From NCBI GenBank assembly GCA_963708895.1, contig CAVPUE010000002.1, positions 62,001 through 126,000 on the forward strand: DNA of 64,000 bases, given 5' to 3'. Below, in pieces: positions 1 through 10,867 of the stretch. Source of the DNA: Bacillus_BD sp963708895 (GTDB taxonomy: Bacteria > Bacillota > Bacilli > Bacillales > Cytobacillaceae). The notes under the pieces are model-generated. The model searched no databases. It was not told the DNA's origin and saw nothing but the letters and a program-made list of their open reading frames with translations. How positions within the stretch are numbered: position 1 is the stretch's first letter; the number at the start of each line of letters is the position of its first letter. The position numbers and the translations under genes were made by a program.

Positions 1-1
1 A

Positions 2-3000
2 GTAGAAAAATTGGTGCTAGATGCTAAGAAAAAAGGGTATAAATCGATTGCTTTAACAGACCGAAATGTGATGTATGGTGCTGTTAGTTTTTATAAACAA
101 TGTCTGAAACATTCAATCAAGCCGATTATTGGATTAACGGTTGATGTGTTAAGTGAACAACAAAAGGACAAAGCGTTTCCACTTGTTCTTTTAGCCAAAA
201 ATCAAAGTGGATTACAAAATCTATTAAAAATTACGAGCGCGGTTCAAACAAAGTCGATTGCAGGGATTCCAATTAAGTGGTTAAAACACTATTCTGATGG
301 ATTAATTGCTTTGTCACCTGGTATCGAAGGAGAGTTAGAGCAAGCTGTTTTGAATAATGATAGTACCATGATATGATCAAGTTTTAGCGCTGTATGAGCA
401 ATTATTTGGAGAATCGTTTTATATCAGTCTACAAAATCATCAAATTCCCTATGAACAAGATTTAAACAATAGTTTGATAAGGATTGCAACCAATCATGGT
501 ATACCGCTTGTTGCCACAAATAGAGTGTATTATTTGGATCAGGGTGATGCCTTTGCTCAAGAATGTTTAATGGCCATTAAAAATGGGGAAAAATTACAAG
601 ATGAAGCTCAATTGAGTCTTGAAAGTGATCAATTTTATTTAAAAACACCAAATGAAATGACGGAGCTATTTTCTTATGTTCCAGAGGCTTTGGAAAATAC
701 GTTTAAAATAGCAGAAGCATGTAATGTGATGATTGAACTGAATCAAACGAAGTTACCTAGATTTCCAACAGAAAATGGAAAGTCAGCGGAGACAATGCTT
801 GAGGAATTGTGCTGGCAAGGTTTAGCGCAGCGATATCCTGTCCAAAATGATGAAATCAAGCAACGACTTCAGTATGAGCTAAATATTATTAAAAAGATGA
901 AGTTTAGCGATTACTTTCTGATTGTATGGGATTTTATGAAGTTTGCAAGAGAATCGGGAATTTTAACGGGTCCAGGTAGGGGCTCCGCTGCAGGTTCAAT
1001 AGTATCCTATACTTTATATATTACAGATGTTGATCCAATCCAACATGGGCTTTTATTTGAGCGATTTTTAAATCCTGAACGAATTTCAATGCCTGATATC
1101 GATCTTGATTTTCCTGATCACAGACGTGATGAAGTCATTCATTATGTTACGCAAAAATATGGTCAGCTTCATGTTGCACAAATTATTACGTTTGGTACTT
1201 TAGCAGCAAAAGCAGCATTACGTGATGTAGGCCGGGTTTTTGGTTTAAATACAAAGGAATTGGATCAGTTATCAAGACTAATCCCTTCGAAACTTGGTAT
1301 AACTCTTCGTGATGCATACAATGAATCACAAGCGTTACAAACGTTTGTCAATCATTCGGATCAGAATAAACGTTTATTTGAAACCGCATTAGTATTAGAA
1401 GGGTTACCAAGACATACATCCACACATGCTGCAGGGGTAGTTATTAGTGAGGAACCGCTTGTTCATGTCATTCCGATACAAGAAGGGCATGATGGAATCT
1501 ATTTAACTCAATACTCAATGGAATATTTAGAAGAGCTTGGATTATTAAAAATTGATTTTCTTGGGTTGCGAAACCTTACTCTATTAGAAACAATTTTAAA
1601 ATCTATCCAGCGAACAACTGGAAGGAAAGTAAATATAAAAAATATTCCGATTGACGATCCGGGGACATATGAACTGATTAGTCGTGGACAAACGACAGGT
1701 GTTTTTCAACTTGAATCTGAAGGGATGAGGAATGTATTAACAAAACTCAAGCCGACTCGATTCGAAGACATTGTAGCAGTGAACGCCCTATATCGTCCGG
1801 GTCCGATGGAAAATATTCCCCTCTTTATTAATCGGAAACACGGACATGAAAAAGTGGTCTATCCACACGCTTCACTGCAACCGATTCTAGAAAACACCTA
1901 TGGCGTGATTGTCTATCAGGAACAAATCATGCAAATTGCGGCTGTTATGGCAGGTTTTTCACTGGGTGAAGCAGACCTCTTGAGAAGAGCTGTTAGTAAA
2001 AAACAAAAAGATGTGCTTGATCGCGAAAGGACCCATTTTATTACGGGTGCAGAAAAGAAAGGTTATGACAAAGAATTAGCAAATTCTATTTATGACTTAA
2101 TTGTGAGATTTGCTAATTATGGCTTTAATAGAAGTCATGCCGTGGCATACAGTTTTATAGCTTACCAATTAGCTTACTTAAAGACTCATTATCCAATCCA
2201 CTTTATGGCGGCTCTATTAACTTCTGTGGCGGGTAATCAAGATAAGATTAGTCAATATATAACGGAAATGAAACAAATGAACATAAAAATCCTTCCACCT
2301 TCTATCAATAAAAGTGGTTATTCCTTTTTTCCAGAAAAAGAAGGAATTCGCTATAGCTTAGGAGCGATTAAAGGCCTTGGGGTTGTTGCGTTAAAAGATA
2401 TTTTCCATGTGAGAAAAGAAAAAAAGTTTGTGGACTTATTTGATTTTTGTATTAGGGTCTCGCAAAAAGCTGTTAATCGGAAAACGTTAGAATCACTTGT
2501 ATGCTCTGGATGTTTTGATGAATTTGGACAGGATCGTGCCGTTTTATTAGCAAGTATTGATGTAGCATTAGATCATGCTGCATTGGTTAAACCGATTGAT
2601 GGGGAACAAGGAGATTTATTCAAAGACGTTGAATTATCTTTAAGACCTAAATATATGGAGGTTGAGCCCATATCGGAAGAAGATAAGCTTCGTTTAGAAA
2701 AAGAGGTCATTGGATTTTATTTATCTAATCATCCTGTCTCAATCTATGAAAAGTGGTTCACTTCATTAGATGCTACACTATTACATGATAGTACAGGCAA
2801 GACCGCATTTAGAAGATGTCTTGTTTATATTAATGAATTAAAGAAAATACGTACCAAAAAAGGTGAACAAATGGCCTTTTTAACGGTAAGTGATCAAAGT
2901 GGTGAAATGGAAGTAGTTGTATTTCCGAATGTATTAAAAAGTCATTCTACCATCATCCAGAAGGGTAAGATTATTTTAATCCAAGGAAAAATCGAGGCAA

Positions 3001-3068
3001 GAGCCGGTAAAGATCAAATGATTATGAAAATGGGTCAAGAGATTGATTCTGCACTCAGAACCACATAG
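2..3068 (+). CDS. dnaE: DNA polymerase III subunit alpha DnaE, 5' truncated, one +1 frame break
   Basis: Replicative polymerase alpha subunit of the DnaE type, which in Bacillus extends primers for PolC. The window begins at about residue 20 of the PHP domain (VEKLVLDAKKKGYKSIALTD). The polymerase core carries GPGRGSAAGS and the catalytic PDIDLDFPD motif, followed by helix-hairpin-helix and C-terminal OB-fold regions. The frame is broken near 365-378: the first part ends at a TGA after NNDSTM, while the continuing frame reads YDQVLALYEQLFGESF immediately after it. Removing one base, for example an A near 371, joins them into about 1021 visible residues. For an essential gene this is more likely a sequence error than true loss. 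Confidence 0.93.
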
Positions 3069-3211
3069 GATGTCATAACCTTACGGGACTTAGCATTTTG
3101 GATTTTTTCTTCTAAATAACCACTCAGTGTGGTATATTGTTTAGAAGAAACTGTAACTGACTGACCAATGAGGGAATTCGTTAAATTATTGATCTTGAGG
3201 GAGTGGGGAAG

Positions 3212-4450
3212 GTGTCGCTAAGAGAAGAAGCTTTGCATATGCATCGTGAGAATAAAGGTAAACTTGAATCAAAATCAAAAGTGAAAGTTGAAAATGCGAA
3301 AGATTTAAGTTTAGCATACTCCCCAGGGGTTGCAGAGCCTTGTAAAGAAATATATGAAAAGCCAGAAACTGTCTATGAATATACAATGAAAGGCAATATG
3401 GTCGCAGTTGTTACAGACGGAACGGCAGTACTCGGTCTAGGAAATATTGGACCAGAAGCAGCCTTACCAGTTATGGAAGGAAAAGCTGTATTATTCAAGA
3501 GTTTTGCAGGCGTAGATGCATTCCCGATTTGTTTGAATACAAATGATGTTGATAAAATCGTAGAAACGGTTAAATTATTAGAACCTACTTTTGGTGGAGT
3601 TAATTTAGAAGATATTACGGCACCAAATTGTTTTCTTATAGAAGAAAGATTAAAGAAAGAAATGAATATTCCTGTTTTTCATGATGACCAGCATGGCACT
3701 GCCATTGTGACAACAGCAGGTTTAGTCAATGCCTTAAAAATTGCGAATAAAAAGCTGTCAGAAGTGAAGGTGATTGCGAATGGAGCAGGTGCAGCAGGAA
3801 TCGCAATCATAAAGCTTCTTAATCATTTTGGCGTTCGTGATATTATTATGTGTGATACGAAAGGGGCTATTTATGAAGGTCGTCCTGTTGGGATGAATTC
3901 AGTAAAAAATGAAGTAGCCAAATTTACGAATATTCAAAATCAAGCAGGTAGCTTGAAGGATGTTATTCAAGGTGCAGATGTTTTTATTGGTGTTTCAGCT
4001 GAAGGTGCCTTAACGAGTGAAATGGTCAAAACAATGAATCGAGATCCAATTATTTTTGCAATGGCGAATCCGAATCCTGAGATACAACCAGATTTGGCAA
4101 AAGCAGCAGGAGCACTTGTTGTTGGAACAGGAAGATCGGATTTCCCAAATCAAGTCAATAATGTGTTGGCCTTTCCAGGGATTTTTCGTGGAGCACTTGA
4201 TGTTAGAGCAACGCATATTAACGAAAAGATGAAAGTAGCTGCCGTACATGCGATTGCCGGGTTAATTGATGATGAAGATCTTCACGCTGATTATGTGATT
4301 CCAGGTCCTTTTGATCCAAGAGTAGCTCCAGCAGTGGCAGCAGCAGTGGCAAAAGCTGCTATGGAAACGGGCGTTGCACGAATGAAAATGGATCCAGATG
4401 AAATTAAAGAAAAAACCCGTAAGCTTGCAAGGATTGGTAAAAGTGAGTAA
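3212..4450 (+). CDS. ytsJ: NAD(P)-dependent malic enzyme (YtsJ type)
   Basis: Oxidative decarboxylation of malate to pyruvate, supplying NAD(P)H in the cytosol. The N-terminal malic domain has SLAYSPGVAEPC and FHDDQHGTAIV; the C-terminal Rossmann domain has the nucleotide loop NGAGAAGIAI. The 412-residue length fits the short bacterial class. I chose GTG 3212 (MSLREEALHMHRE), which matches YtsJ N-termini and follows GAGGGAG; an in-frame GTG nine bases upstream is less likely. It lies between dnaE and accD as in B. subtilis. NADP preference is inferred from homology only. Confidence 0.93.
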   Translation: MSLREEALHMHRENKGKLESKSKVKVENAKDLSLAYSPGVAEPCKEIYEKPETVYEYTMKGNMVAVVTDGTAVLGLGNIGPEAALPVMEGKAVLFKSFAGVDAFPICLNTNDVDKIVETVKLLEPTFGGVNLEDITAPNCFLIEERLKKEMNIPVFHDDQHGTAIVTTAGLVNALKIANKKLSEVKVIANGAGAAGIAIIKLLNHFGVRDIIMCDTKGAIYEGRPVGMNSVKNEVAKFTNIQNQAGSLKDVIQGADVFIGVSAEGALTSEMVKTMNRDPIIFAMANPNPEIQPDLAKAAGALVVGTGRSDFPNQVNNVLAFPGIFRGALDVRATHINEKMKVAAVHAIAGLIDDEDLHADYVIPGPFDPRVAPAVAAAVAKAAMETGVARMKMDPDEIKEKTRKLARIGKSE

Positions 4451-4552
4451 TAAATGTAAGTGTCAGGGGCACCAAAAAAGCTTTACTTAGAAATCGTAAA
4501 GCAAATGAAATGAAGTCCCTTTAAAGCCTTACCTTTTGAACGTGTACTATCT

Positions 4553-4577
4553 TGAGCGTCTTAATGTGGACGCTCTT
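4553..4577 (+). terminator. Stem-loop between malic enzyme and accD
   Basis: GAGCGTC and GACGCTC form a 7-bp stem around an 8-base loop, followed by a short mixed T stretch. It may be a weak terminator for the malic enzyme transcript or part of the accD leader. Confidence 0.4.
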
Positions 4578-4639
4578 CTGTTCGTGAAGCAAGCTTCCAT
4601 CTGAAATGGGAAAAAATTTAAAGTTAGGGAGGTTCTATC

Positions 4640-5515
4640 TTGCTTAGAGATATTTTTACAAAGCAAACAAAGCAAAAGAGAAAATATGCAACCATCCCTT
4701 CTGAGAAAGCAAAGCAGGATGTTCCTGAAGGGATTATGACCAAATGTCCAAACTGTAAAAAAATCATGTACACGAAAGAATTAAATAAAAACTTAAAAGT
4801 ATGTTTGCACTGTGATTACCACTATCCAATGACTGCTTGGGAAAGAATCCAATCATTTATTGATGAAGATACATTCGAGGAACTAAACGCTGGAATGGTA
4901 TCAGGGAATCCATTAAATTTTCCGGGTTATGAAGAAAAGTTAGAAAAAGACCAAAAGAAAACAGGGCTTAATGAAGCGATTGTAACTGGAATTGGAAATG
5001 TAAACGGAATTAAAGTTGTGATTGCGGTAATGGACTCTCATTTTCGAATGGCAAGTATGGGTTCCGTTGTCGGAGAAAAAATTACTCTTTCAATAGAAAA
5101 GGCAGACGAGCTATCTGTTCCTTTTATTATTTTCACTGCCTCAGGTGGTGCTAGGATGCAGGAAGGGATCCTGAGTTTAATGCAAATGGCTAAAACAAGT
5201 GTAGCTCTCAAAAAATTCAGTGATAATGGCGGTTTATATATATCCTTTATGACACAGCCGACTACTGGAGGCGTTTCAGCTAGTTTTGCCTCTTTAGGTG
5301 ATTACAATCTTGCTGAACCAGGCGCATTGATTGGGTTTGCTGGAAAAAGAGTCATTGAGCAAACGATACGTGAAGAATTACCTGAAGACTTTCAAACAGC
5401 AGAGTTCCAATTGAAACATGGACAATTAGATGCGGTTATCCCTAGGCAAAAACTGAAGGAGCAGGTAACAACTATTTTAGATATTCACCAACCAAAGGAG
5501 GTTCCTGAATGGTAG
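4640..5515 (+). CDS. accD: Acetyl-CoA carboxylase carboxyltransferase subunit beta
   Basis: Beta half of the carboxyltransferase that moves CO2 from biotin to acetyl-CoA to make malonyl-CoA for fatty acid synthesis. A four-cysteine zinc ribbon near residues 33-60 (CPNCKK, then CLHCDYHY) is followed by the crotonase-type fold with SGGARMQEG. Start is TTG 4640 after AGGGAGG. The stop overlaps the accA start (ATGGTAG), so the two subunits are translationally coupled. 291 residues, normal for the family. Confidence 0.96.
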   Translation: MLRDIFTKQTKQKRKYATIPSEKAKQDVPEGIMTKCPNCKKIMYTKELNKNLKVCLHCDYHYPMTAWERIQSFIDEDTFEELNAGMVSGNPLNFPGYEEKLEKDQKKTGLNEAIVTGIGNVNGIKVVIAVMDSHFRMASMGSVVGEKITLSIEKADELSVPFIIFTASGGARMQEGILSLMQMAKTSVALKKFSDNGGLYISFMTQPTTGGVSASFASLGDYNLAEPGALIGFAGKRVIEQTIREELPEDFQTAEFQLKHGQLDAVIPRQKLKEQVTTILDIHQPKEVPEW

Positions 5516-6486
5516 GAGAATTAGAGTTTGAGAAACCAATCGTACAGTTAAGGCAAAAAATAGCTGAACTAAAGGAGTTTACAAAAAAATCGGATGTTGA
5601 CTTATCTTCTGAAATTGAAAAGTTGGAATCAAGGCTTTTAAAATTGGAAAAAGAAATATACGACAACATCAAACCATGGGATCGTGTTCAAATCGCGCGT
5701 CATCCAAATCGGCCTACAACACTTGATTATATTTCCTTATTATTTACGGATTTCTTTGAATGTCATGGTGATCGTACATATGGTGATGATGAAGCGATTG
5801 TTGGCGGGATTGCCAAATTTCATGGATTACCGATTACGGTTATTGGACATCAACGTGGTAAAGATACAAAAGAAAATATTCGCCGCAATTTTGGAATGCC
5901 CCATCCAGAAGGTTATCGTAAAGCACTTCGCTTAATGAAACAAGCAGATAAATTTAACCGTCCAATCATTTGTTTTATTGACACAAAAGGAGCCTATCCT
6001 GGCAAAGCTGCAGAAGAACGTGGACAAAGTGAAGCCATTGCTCGAAATTTATTTGAAATGGGCGGTTTTACGGTTCCGATTATTTGTGTGGTTATTGGTG
6101 AGGGAGGCAGTGGCGGGGCACTTGCGCTAGGCGTAGGTAACCATTTATTTATGCTTGAAAACTCCACATACTCTGTTATTTCTCCCGAAGGCGCAGCATC
6201 GATTTTATGGAAGGATTCAACACTTGCCAAGCAGGCTGCTGAATCGATGAAAATTACAGCTCCTGATTTGAAAAAGTTAGGTGTTATTGAAAGTGTGATT
6301 CCTGAAGTCAAAGGTGGCGCCCATAAGGATGTAAATGACCAAGCTGCCAAAATAGAAGTCGTTCTTAAAAAGTCATTGAAAGAATTATTAGCGATGGAAC
6401 AAAAACAGTTAGTGACTCATCGATATAATAAATTTAAAAGAATTGGTGAAATTTCATTATTAAAAGATATTATAGGGGTAAATTAA
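5509..6486 (+). CDS. accA: Acetyl-CoA carboxylase carboxyltransferase subunit alpha
   Basis: Alpha half of the acetyl-CoA carboxylase transferase, binding carboxybiotin. Conserved PWDRVQIARHPNRPTTLDYI, GHQRGKDTKENI and the oxyanion-hole glycines GEGGSGGALALGVGN are all present. It overlaps accD by 7 bases, giving the 1:1 coupling expected of this heterotetramer. 325 residues, complete. Confidence 0.96.
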   Translation: MVGELEFEKPIVQLRQKIAELKEFTKKSDVDLSSEIEKLESRLLKLEKEIYDNIKPWDRVQIARHPNRPTTLDYISLLFTDFFECHGDRTYGDDEAIVGGIAKFHGLPITVIGHQRGKDTKENIRRNFGMPHPEGYRKALRLMKQADKFNRPIICFIDTKGAYPGKAAEERGQSEAIARNLFEMGGFTVPIICVVIGEGGSGGALALGVGNHLFMLENSTYSVISPEGAASILWKDSTLAKQAAESMKITAPDLKKLGVIESVIPEVKGGAHKDVNDQAAKIEVVLKKSLKELLAMEQKQLVTHRYNKFKRIGEISLLKDIIGVN

Positions 6487-6521
6487 AAACGTACTATTTT
6501 TGTGCGTTTTTTATTTTTTTA
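6486..6521 (+). terminator. Terminator after accA
   Basis: AACGTAC and GTGCGTT pair (one G-T) around ATTTTT, followed immediately by a T-rich tract. It closes the accDA unit ahead of pfkA. Confidence 0.55.
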
Positions 6522-6605
6522 TAATAATGGCTTATTATATAGAATCAATATTAATATTTAACGCAGTTTAATAATAAAGTCGTTAATTTTCACAAAGTTT
6601 TCACA

Positions 6606-6620
6606 AGGAAAGCGATTTCA
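6606..6620 (+). promoter_or_regulatory. Candidate cre site upstream of pfkA
   Basis: AGGAAAGCGATTTCA matches the catabolite-responsive consensus WTGNAANCGNWNNCW at all fixed positions except one. It lies about 110 bases before the pfkA start. CcpA control of the pfkA-pyk operon here is inference. Confidence 0.35.
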
Positions 6621-6651
6621 GTTTAATGAGAATTTCGCCTATTCAACAGAT

Positions 6652-6667
6652 TGTTGAGATATCAACA
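6652..6667. promoter_or_regulatory. Dyad TGTTGA-N4-TCAACA upstream of pfkA
   Basis: Perfect 6-bp inverted repeat with a GATA centre, 60 bases upstream of pfkA. Geometry suits a dimeric repressor operator; the regulator is unknown. Confidence 0.3.
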
Positions 6668-6726
6668 TCTTCGTGCTATTTTAGACTTAACGCTATTGTT
6701 ATTGGTATACAAGTAGGAGGCGTACA

Positions 6727-7686
6727 ATGAAAAGAATTGGTGTTTTGACGAGTGGAGGAGATGCACCAGGAATGAACGCTGCTGTCAGAGCAGTCGTGCG
6801 TAAAGCTATTTACCATGGGGTAGAAGTATTTGGGATCTATGGCGGATTTTCAGGATTAATGAATGGAAATATGAAGCAGCTGAATTTGGGTTCTGTCGGA
6901 GATATTATCCATCGTGGTGGAACCATGCTTCTTTCTGCACGCTGTGACGAATTTAAAACAAAAGAAGGCCAATTAAAAGGGGTCGAACAATTAAAAAAGG
7001 CTGGGATTGAAGGGTTAGTTGTCATTGGTGGAGATGGCTCATATCGCGGTGCCGAAGCATTAACGAGACATGGTTTTCCGTGTATTGGTGTCCCAGGTAC
7101 AATTGATAATGATATTAATGGTACTCAATTTACGATCGGCTTTGATACGGCATTAAATACGGTTATTGATTGTATTGATAAAATTAGGGATACTGCCACG
7201 TCACATGAGAGAACCTTTATTATTGAAGTAATGGGAAGAAATGCAGGAGATATTGCTCTTTGGTCAGGGCTAGCTGCTGGAGCAGAAACGATTCTCATCC
7301 CTGAAGAAAAATTCGATATCCATGAGATTTGTGATCGATTGAAAAAAGGGCAAGAACGTGGTAAGAGACATAGTATCATTGTCGTTGCTGAAGGTGTTGC
7401 AAGTGGAACAGAAATTGGAAAGCAAATTTCAGCAAATATGAAAATTGATACACGTGTTTCCATTCTAGGCCATATTCAACGTGGTGGATCACCAACAGCC
7501 TTTGATCGTGTGCTAGCCAGTCGTCTCGGGGCTCGTGCGGTTGAACTTTTATTAGATCATAAAGGTGGAAGAGCTGTAGGTATTTCAAATAAAATGGTGA
7601 TCGACGATGACATTACAGAAATATTAAATCAATCACATTCAGTTGAATTGGATTTATTAAAATTATCAAAAGAACTATCAATTTAA
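6727..7686 (+). CDS. pfkA: ATP-dependent 6-phosphofructokinase
   Basis: Committed glycolytic step, fructose-6-phosphate to fructose-1,6-bisphosphate. Visible motifs: SGGDAPGMNAAVRA (ATP site), GGDGSYRGA, the catalytic PGTIDNDI and the substrate-binding MGRNAG. 319 residues, exactly the bacterial type size. A strong GTAGGAGG precedes the ATG. It is followed after 19 bases by pyk, forming the usual pfkA-pyk operon. Confidence 0.97.
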   Translation: MKRIGVLTSGGDAPGMNAAVRAVVRKAIYHGVEVFGIYGGFSGLMNGNMKQLNLGSVGDIIHRGGTMLLSARCDEFKTKEGQLKGVEQLKKAGIEGLVVIGGDGSYRGAEALTRHGFPCIGVPGTIDNDINGTQFTIGFDTALNTVIDCIDKIRDTATSHERTFIIEVMGRNAGDIALWSGLAAGAETILIPEEKFDIHEICDRLKKGQERGKRHSIIVVAEGVASGTEIGKQISANMKIDTRVSILGHIQRGGSPTAFDRVLASRLGARAVELLLDHKGGRAVGISNKMVIDDDITEILNQSHSVELDLLKLSKELSI

Positions 7687-7705
7687 GTATATGGAGGATT
7701 CTATA

Positions 7706-9469
7706 ATGCGAAAAACAAAAATTGTTTGTACGATTGGACCTGCAAGTGAGAGTATTGAAAAACTTGAGCAGCTTGATGGAAGCAGGTATGAACGTTGCTC
7801 GCTTAAATTTTTCACATGGAAATCATGAGGAGCATGCTGCAAGGATACAAAATATTCGTGAAGCAGCTAAAAAGACAGGTAAAAATATTGGGATTCTTTT
7901 AGATACAAAAGGACCAGAAATTCGTACACATAATATGGTGAATGGTATCAATTGAATTAACAGCTGGAACTTCTAGTATTATCTCTATGAAAGAAGTAGA
8001 AGGTACACCAGAGATGTTTTCTGTTACATATGAAGGATTAATAGATGATGTTGATACAGGCTCAAGAATTCTTCTTGATGATGGATTGATTGCCCTTGAG
8101 GTAGATAAGATTGACAAGGAAAAAGGACATATTCATGTCAAAGTATTGAATAGTGGAACATTAAAAAATAAAAAAGGTGTGAATGTACCAGGAGTTTCTG
8201 TTAATTTACCTGGAATTACTGAAAAGGATGCAAGTGATATTCTGTTTGGAATCACACAAAACGTTGATTTTATTGCAGCATCATTTGTTCGCAGAGCGTC
8301 AGATGTTCTTGAAATCAGAAGATTGCTTGAAGAAAATAATGCAACATATATTCAAATCATTCCAAAGATCGAAAATCAAGAAGGTGTAGATAATATCGAT
8401 GAGATTCTTGAAGTATCTGATGGTCTAATGGTTGCCCGTGGGGATCTTGGTGTAGAAATTCCAGCAGAAGAAGTTCCATTAGTACAAAAGAACTTAATTA
8501 AGAAATGTAATAAGTTTGGTAAACCTGTGATCACAGCCACTCAAATGCTTGATTCAATGCAGCGTAATCCAAGACCAACACGTGCAGAAGCAAGTGATGT
8601 AGCAAATGCTATTTTTGATGGCACAGATGCAATTATGTTATCGGGAGAAACGGCTGCAGGAAGTTATCCAGTTGAATCTGTTCAAACGATGCATAATATT
8701 GCTTCCCGTACGGAATCAGCTCTAGAGCATAAGAAAATATTATCAGCGCATAGCAAAGATAGTGATCACACGCTTACTGATGCAATTGGACAATCTGTTG
8801 CACATACGGCATTAAACTTGGATGCAACGGCCATTATTACGGCAACTGAAAGTGGATATACGGCACGGATGGTTTCTAAATATCGTCCTAAATCACCGAT
8901 TGTAGCCGTAACAGCAAATGAATCATGTATCAAGACGCTTAGCTTTAGTATGGGGAGTTTATCCACAACTAGGAAAAGAATCAAACACAACGGATGAGAT
9001 GCTTGATAATGCTGTAGATGAGAGTTTAAATAGTGGATATGTTACTCACGGTGATTTAGTTGTTATCACAGCAGGTGTTCCTGTCGGTGAAACGGGCACA
9101 ACAAACTTAATGAAAATTCATATCGTTGGTGATATTTTAGCGAAAGCACAAGGAATTGGACGTTTATCCGCTTATGGAAAAGTGGTTGTAGCAAAAAATG
9201 CAGAAGAAGCTTTAGCGAAAGTAAAAGAAGGGTCGATCCTTGTCACACGTAGCACGGACAAAGAAATGGTTCCTGCCATTGAAAAATGTGTAGCTCTTAT
9301 CGCTGAAGAAGGTGGACTAACAAGTCATGCAGCTGTTGTTGGTTTAAATCTAGGAATTCCTGTTTTAGTAGGAGTCCAAGATGCAACAACTATTTTAAAA
9401 GACGATCAAGATATTACGGTAGACCCTCAAAGAGGTGTCATTTATGACGGTCATGCAAGTGTAATCTAA
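7706..9469 (+). CDS. pyk: Pyruvate kinase with C-terminal PEP-utiliser domain; three +1 frame breaks
   Basis: Final glycolytic step, PEP + ADP to pyruvate + ATP. Starts at ATG 7706 (MRKTKIVCTIGPAS) after a GGAGG. Barrel motifs include NVARLNFSHG, LLDTKGPEIRTH, ARGDLGVEIP and the signature QMLDSMQRNPRPTRAEASDV; the C-terminal swivelling domain has GGLTSHAAVVG, typical of Bacillus enzymes. The frame shifts three times, near 7758-7776, 7943-7952 and 8917-8926, each time by one extra base. Deleting three bases gives 586 residues, the normal length. No stretch is lost or degenerate, which argues against a decaying pseudogene. Confidence 0.93.
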
Positions 9470-9497
9470 TCATCTAGCGTAAGGCTATAATATAATG

Positions 9498-9540
9498 AAA
9501 AAGGAGACTGGATTTTTAGGTTAAAACAGTCTCCTTTTTC
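9498..9540. terminator. Bidirectional terminator between pyk and ytvI
   Basis: AAAAAGGAGACTG and CAGTCTCCTTTTT form a 13-bp stem with A and T runs on either side, serving the convergent pyk and ytvI transcripts. Confidence 0.85.
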
Positions 9541-9541
9541 A

Positions 9542-10675
9542 TTAGGATTTTATTTCATCCTCACCTTTTATAAAAGTCCATACATCATTGAATACATTTG
9601 CTTTATGCAAAGTGGTGAGAATGACTAGTGTAACAGGACCTATAATCAATCCTAAAAATCCGATTAATTTAAATCCAACAAATAATGAAATTAATGTAGC
9701 GAGTGGATCCATTCCGATACTAGACGATAAAACCTTTGGCTCCATGATTTGACGTTGAACAAGAACGATTGTATAGAGTACTCCGAGTCCAATTGCCAAA
9801 TTTATATTCCCAGTAATCAGTTCATAAATAATCCAGGGTACAAAAATCAACCCAGTTCCCAAATAGGGAAGAATGTCGACTAGCCCTGTTACAAGTGCAA
9901 TGGTGATTGCATAATCAACCCGCAAAATCAATAATCCAATTAATATAATAACGGTTGTAATCGAAATAAGTGTTAATTGAGCTTTTAGAAAACCAAATAA
10001 TGCCTTTTTTAGGTCAATAATCACAGTTTGGCTGCTTTTTTTCATTTTTTTTGGGACAAAATTGGCTCCACGACGTGAGAGACGGTACCAATCTTTACTA
10101 ATAAAAAATGTAGCAAGCAAGGAAAAAATTAATACCGATGCAGCATTGGGAAACCATGAAATAATCGTTGGAATGAATTCGAAAAAACGTTGAATAAAGC
10201 CTCCAATTGTGGTTCCAATTGCACTTCCAATATTTTTGATATTTCTGACAATTGTTTCTTGTCCATTACTACCTAAATCATTTACGATGCTAGAAAGCTG
10301 ATTATAAAGTGGAATAATTTGAGAAGCAAAAAAATGCTCTAAATAGGTGATTAATGTTTCTAATTGATGTGGAACAACCTTGGCCAAATATTCTGCACCA
10401 GAAACAATTTCAGCGATTAATAAGGTAAGAAGACCAGCAAAAAAGGCAAAAATAATCAGAAGAGCAAGAATGACAGAGAGTGTTCTTGGTAAACGGCATT
10501 TTTGGTGGAAAAAGTTAACAAGTGGGTTCATGATAAAAGCAATAGCAAGTCCAATAATAAAAGGATAAGCAATCTGAAATAGGTAAAAAATACATAAAAA
10601 AGAGAAAACTACGATTCCTACGACTAGTAATAATCGAAATGTTCGATTCAAATACATGCGATTCAGCGGATTCAC
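9542..10675 (-). CDS. ytvI: YtvI-like AI-2E family membrane permease
   Basis: 377-residue integral membrane protein with about eight hydrophobic segments. The C-terminal block (GLVDILPYLGTGLIFVPW, QRQIMEPKVLSSSIGM) is the signature of the AI-2E/PerM transporter family. Position beside pyk and the N-terminal sequence fit YtvI, annotated in B. subtilis as a sporulation integral membrane protein. Substrate unknown. It is the only minus-strand gene in the first 30 kb. Confidence 0.85.
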   Translation of the reverse strand: MNPLNRMYLNRTFRLLLVVGIVVFSFLCIFYLFQIAYPFIIGLAIAFIMNPLVNFFHQKCRLPRTLSVILALLIIFAFFAGLLTLLIAEIVSGAEYLAKVVPHQLETLITYLEHFFASQIIPLYNQLSSIVNDLGSNGQETIVRNIKNIGSAIGTTIGGFIQRFFEFIPTIISWFPNAASVLIFSLLATFFISKDWYRLSRRGANFVPKKMKKSSQTVIIDLKKALFGFLKAQLTLISITTVIILIGLLILRVDYAITIALVTGLVDILPYLGTGLIFVPWIIYELITGNINLAIGLGVLYTIVLVQRQIMEPKVLSSSIGMDPLATLISLFVGFKLIGFLGLIIGPVTLVILTTLHKANVFNDVWTFIKGEDEIKS

Positions 10676-10867
10676 CTACTTTATAGCATTTTTATCCATA
10701 CTCTTAAGGTGAATTTAGATTTAGTCTACTTAGAACATATAATATAATATTAAAGATGTAAATAAAACAATTTTAAACCTTTTAATTTGAACTTTTTGTA
10801 AAGGGCATTTATGAAGTTTAGAATCTATGATAAAATATACAAGTATTTACTGAAGGGAGCTACATCG

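Noticed and set aside
3120..3135. ACCAC-TCAGT-GTGGT dyad upstream of the malic enzyme as a GntR-type operator
   Set aside because: Five-base arms are too short to separate from chance and no regulator gene is adjacent.
7706..9469. Calling pyk and the other broken genes decaying pseudogenes
   Set aside because: Outside the single extra bases the sequences are fully conserved, without in-frame stops or missing domains, which is not how aged pseudogenes look.
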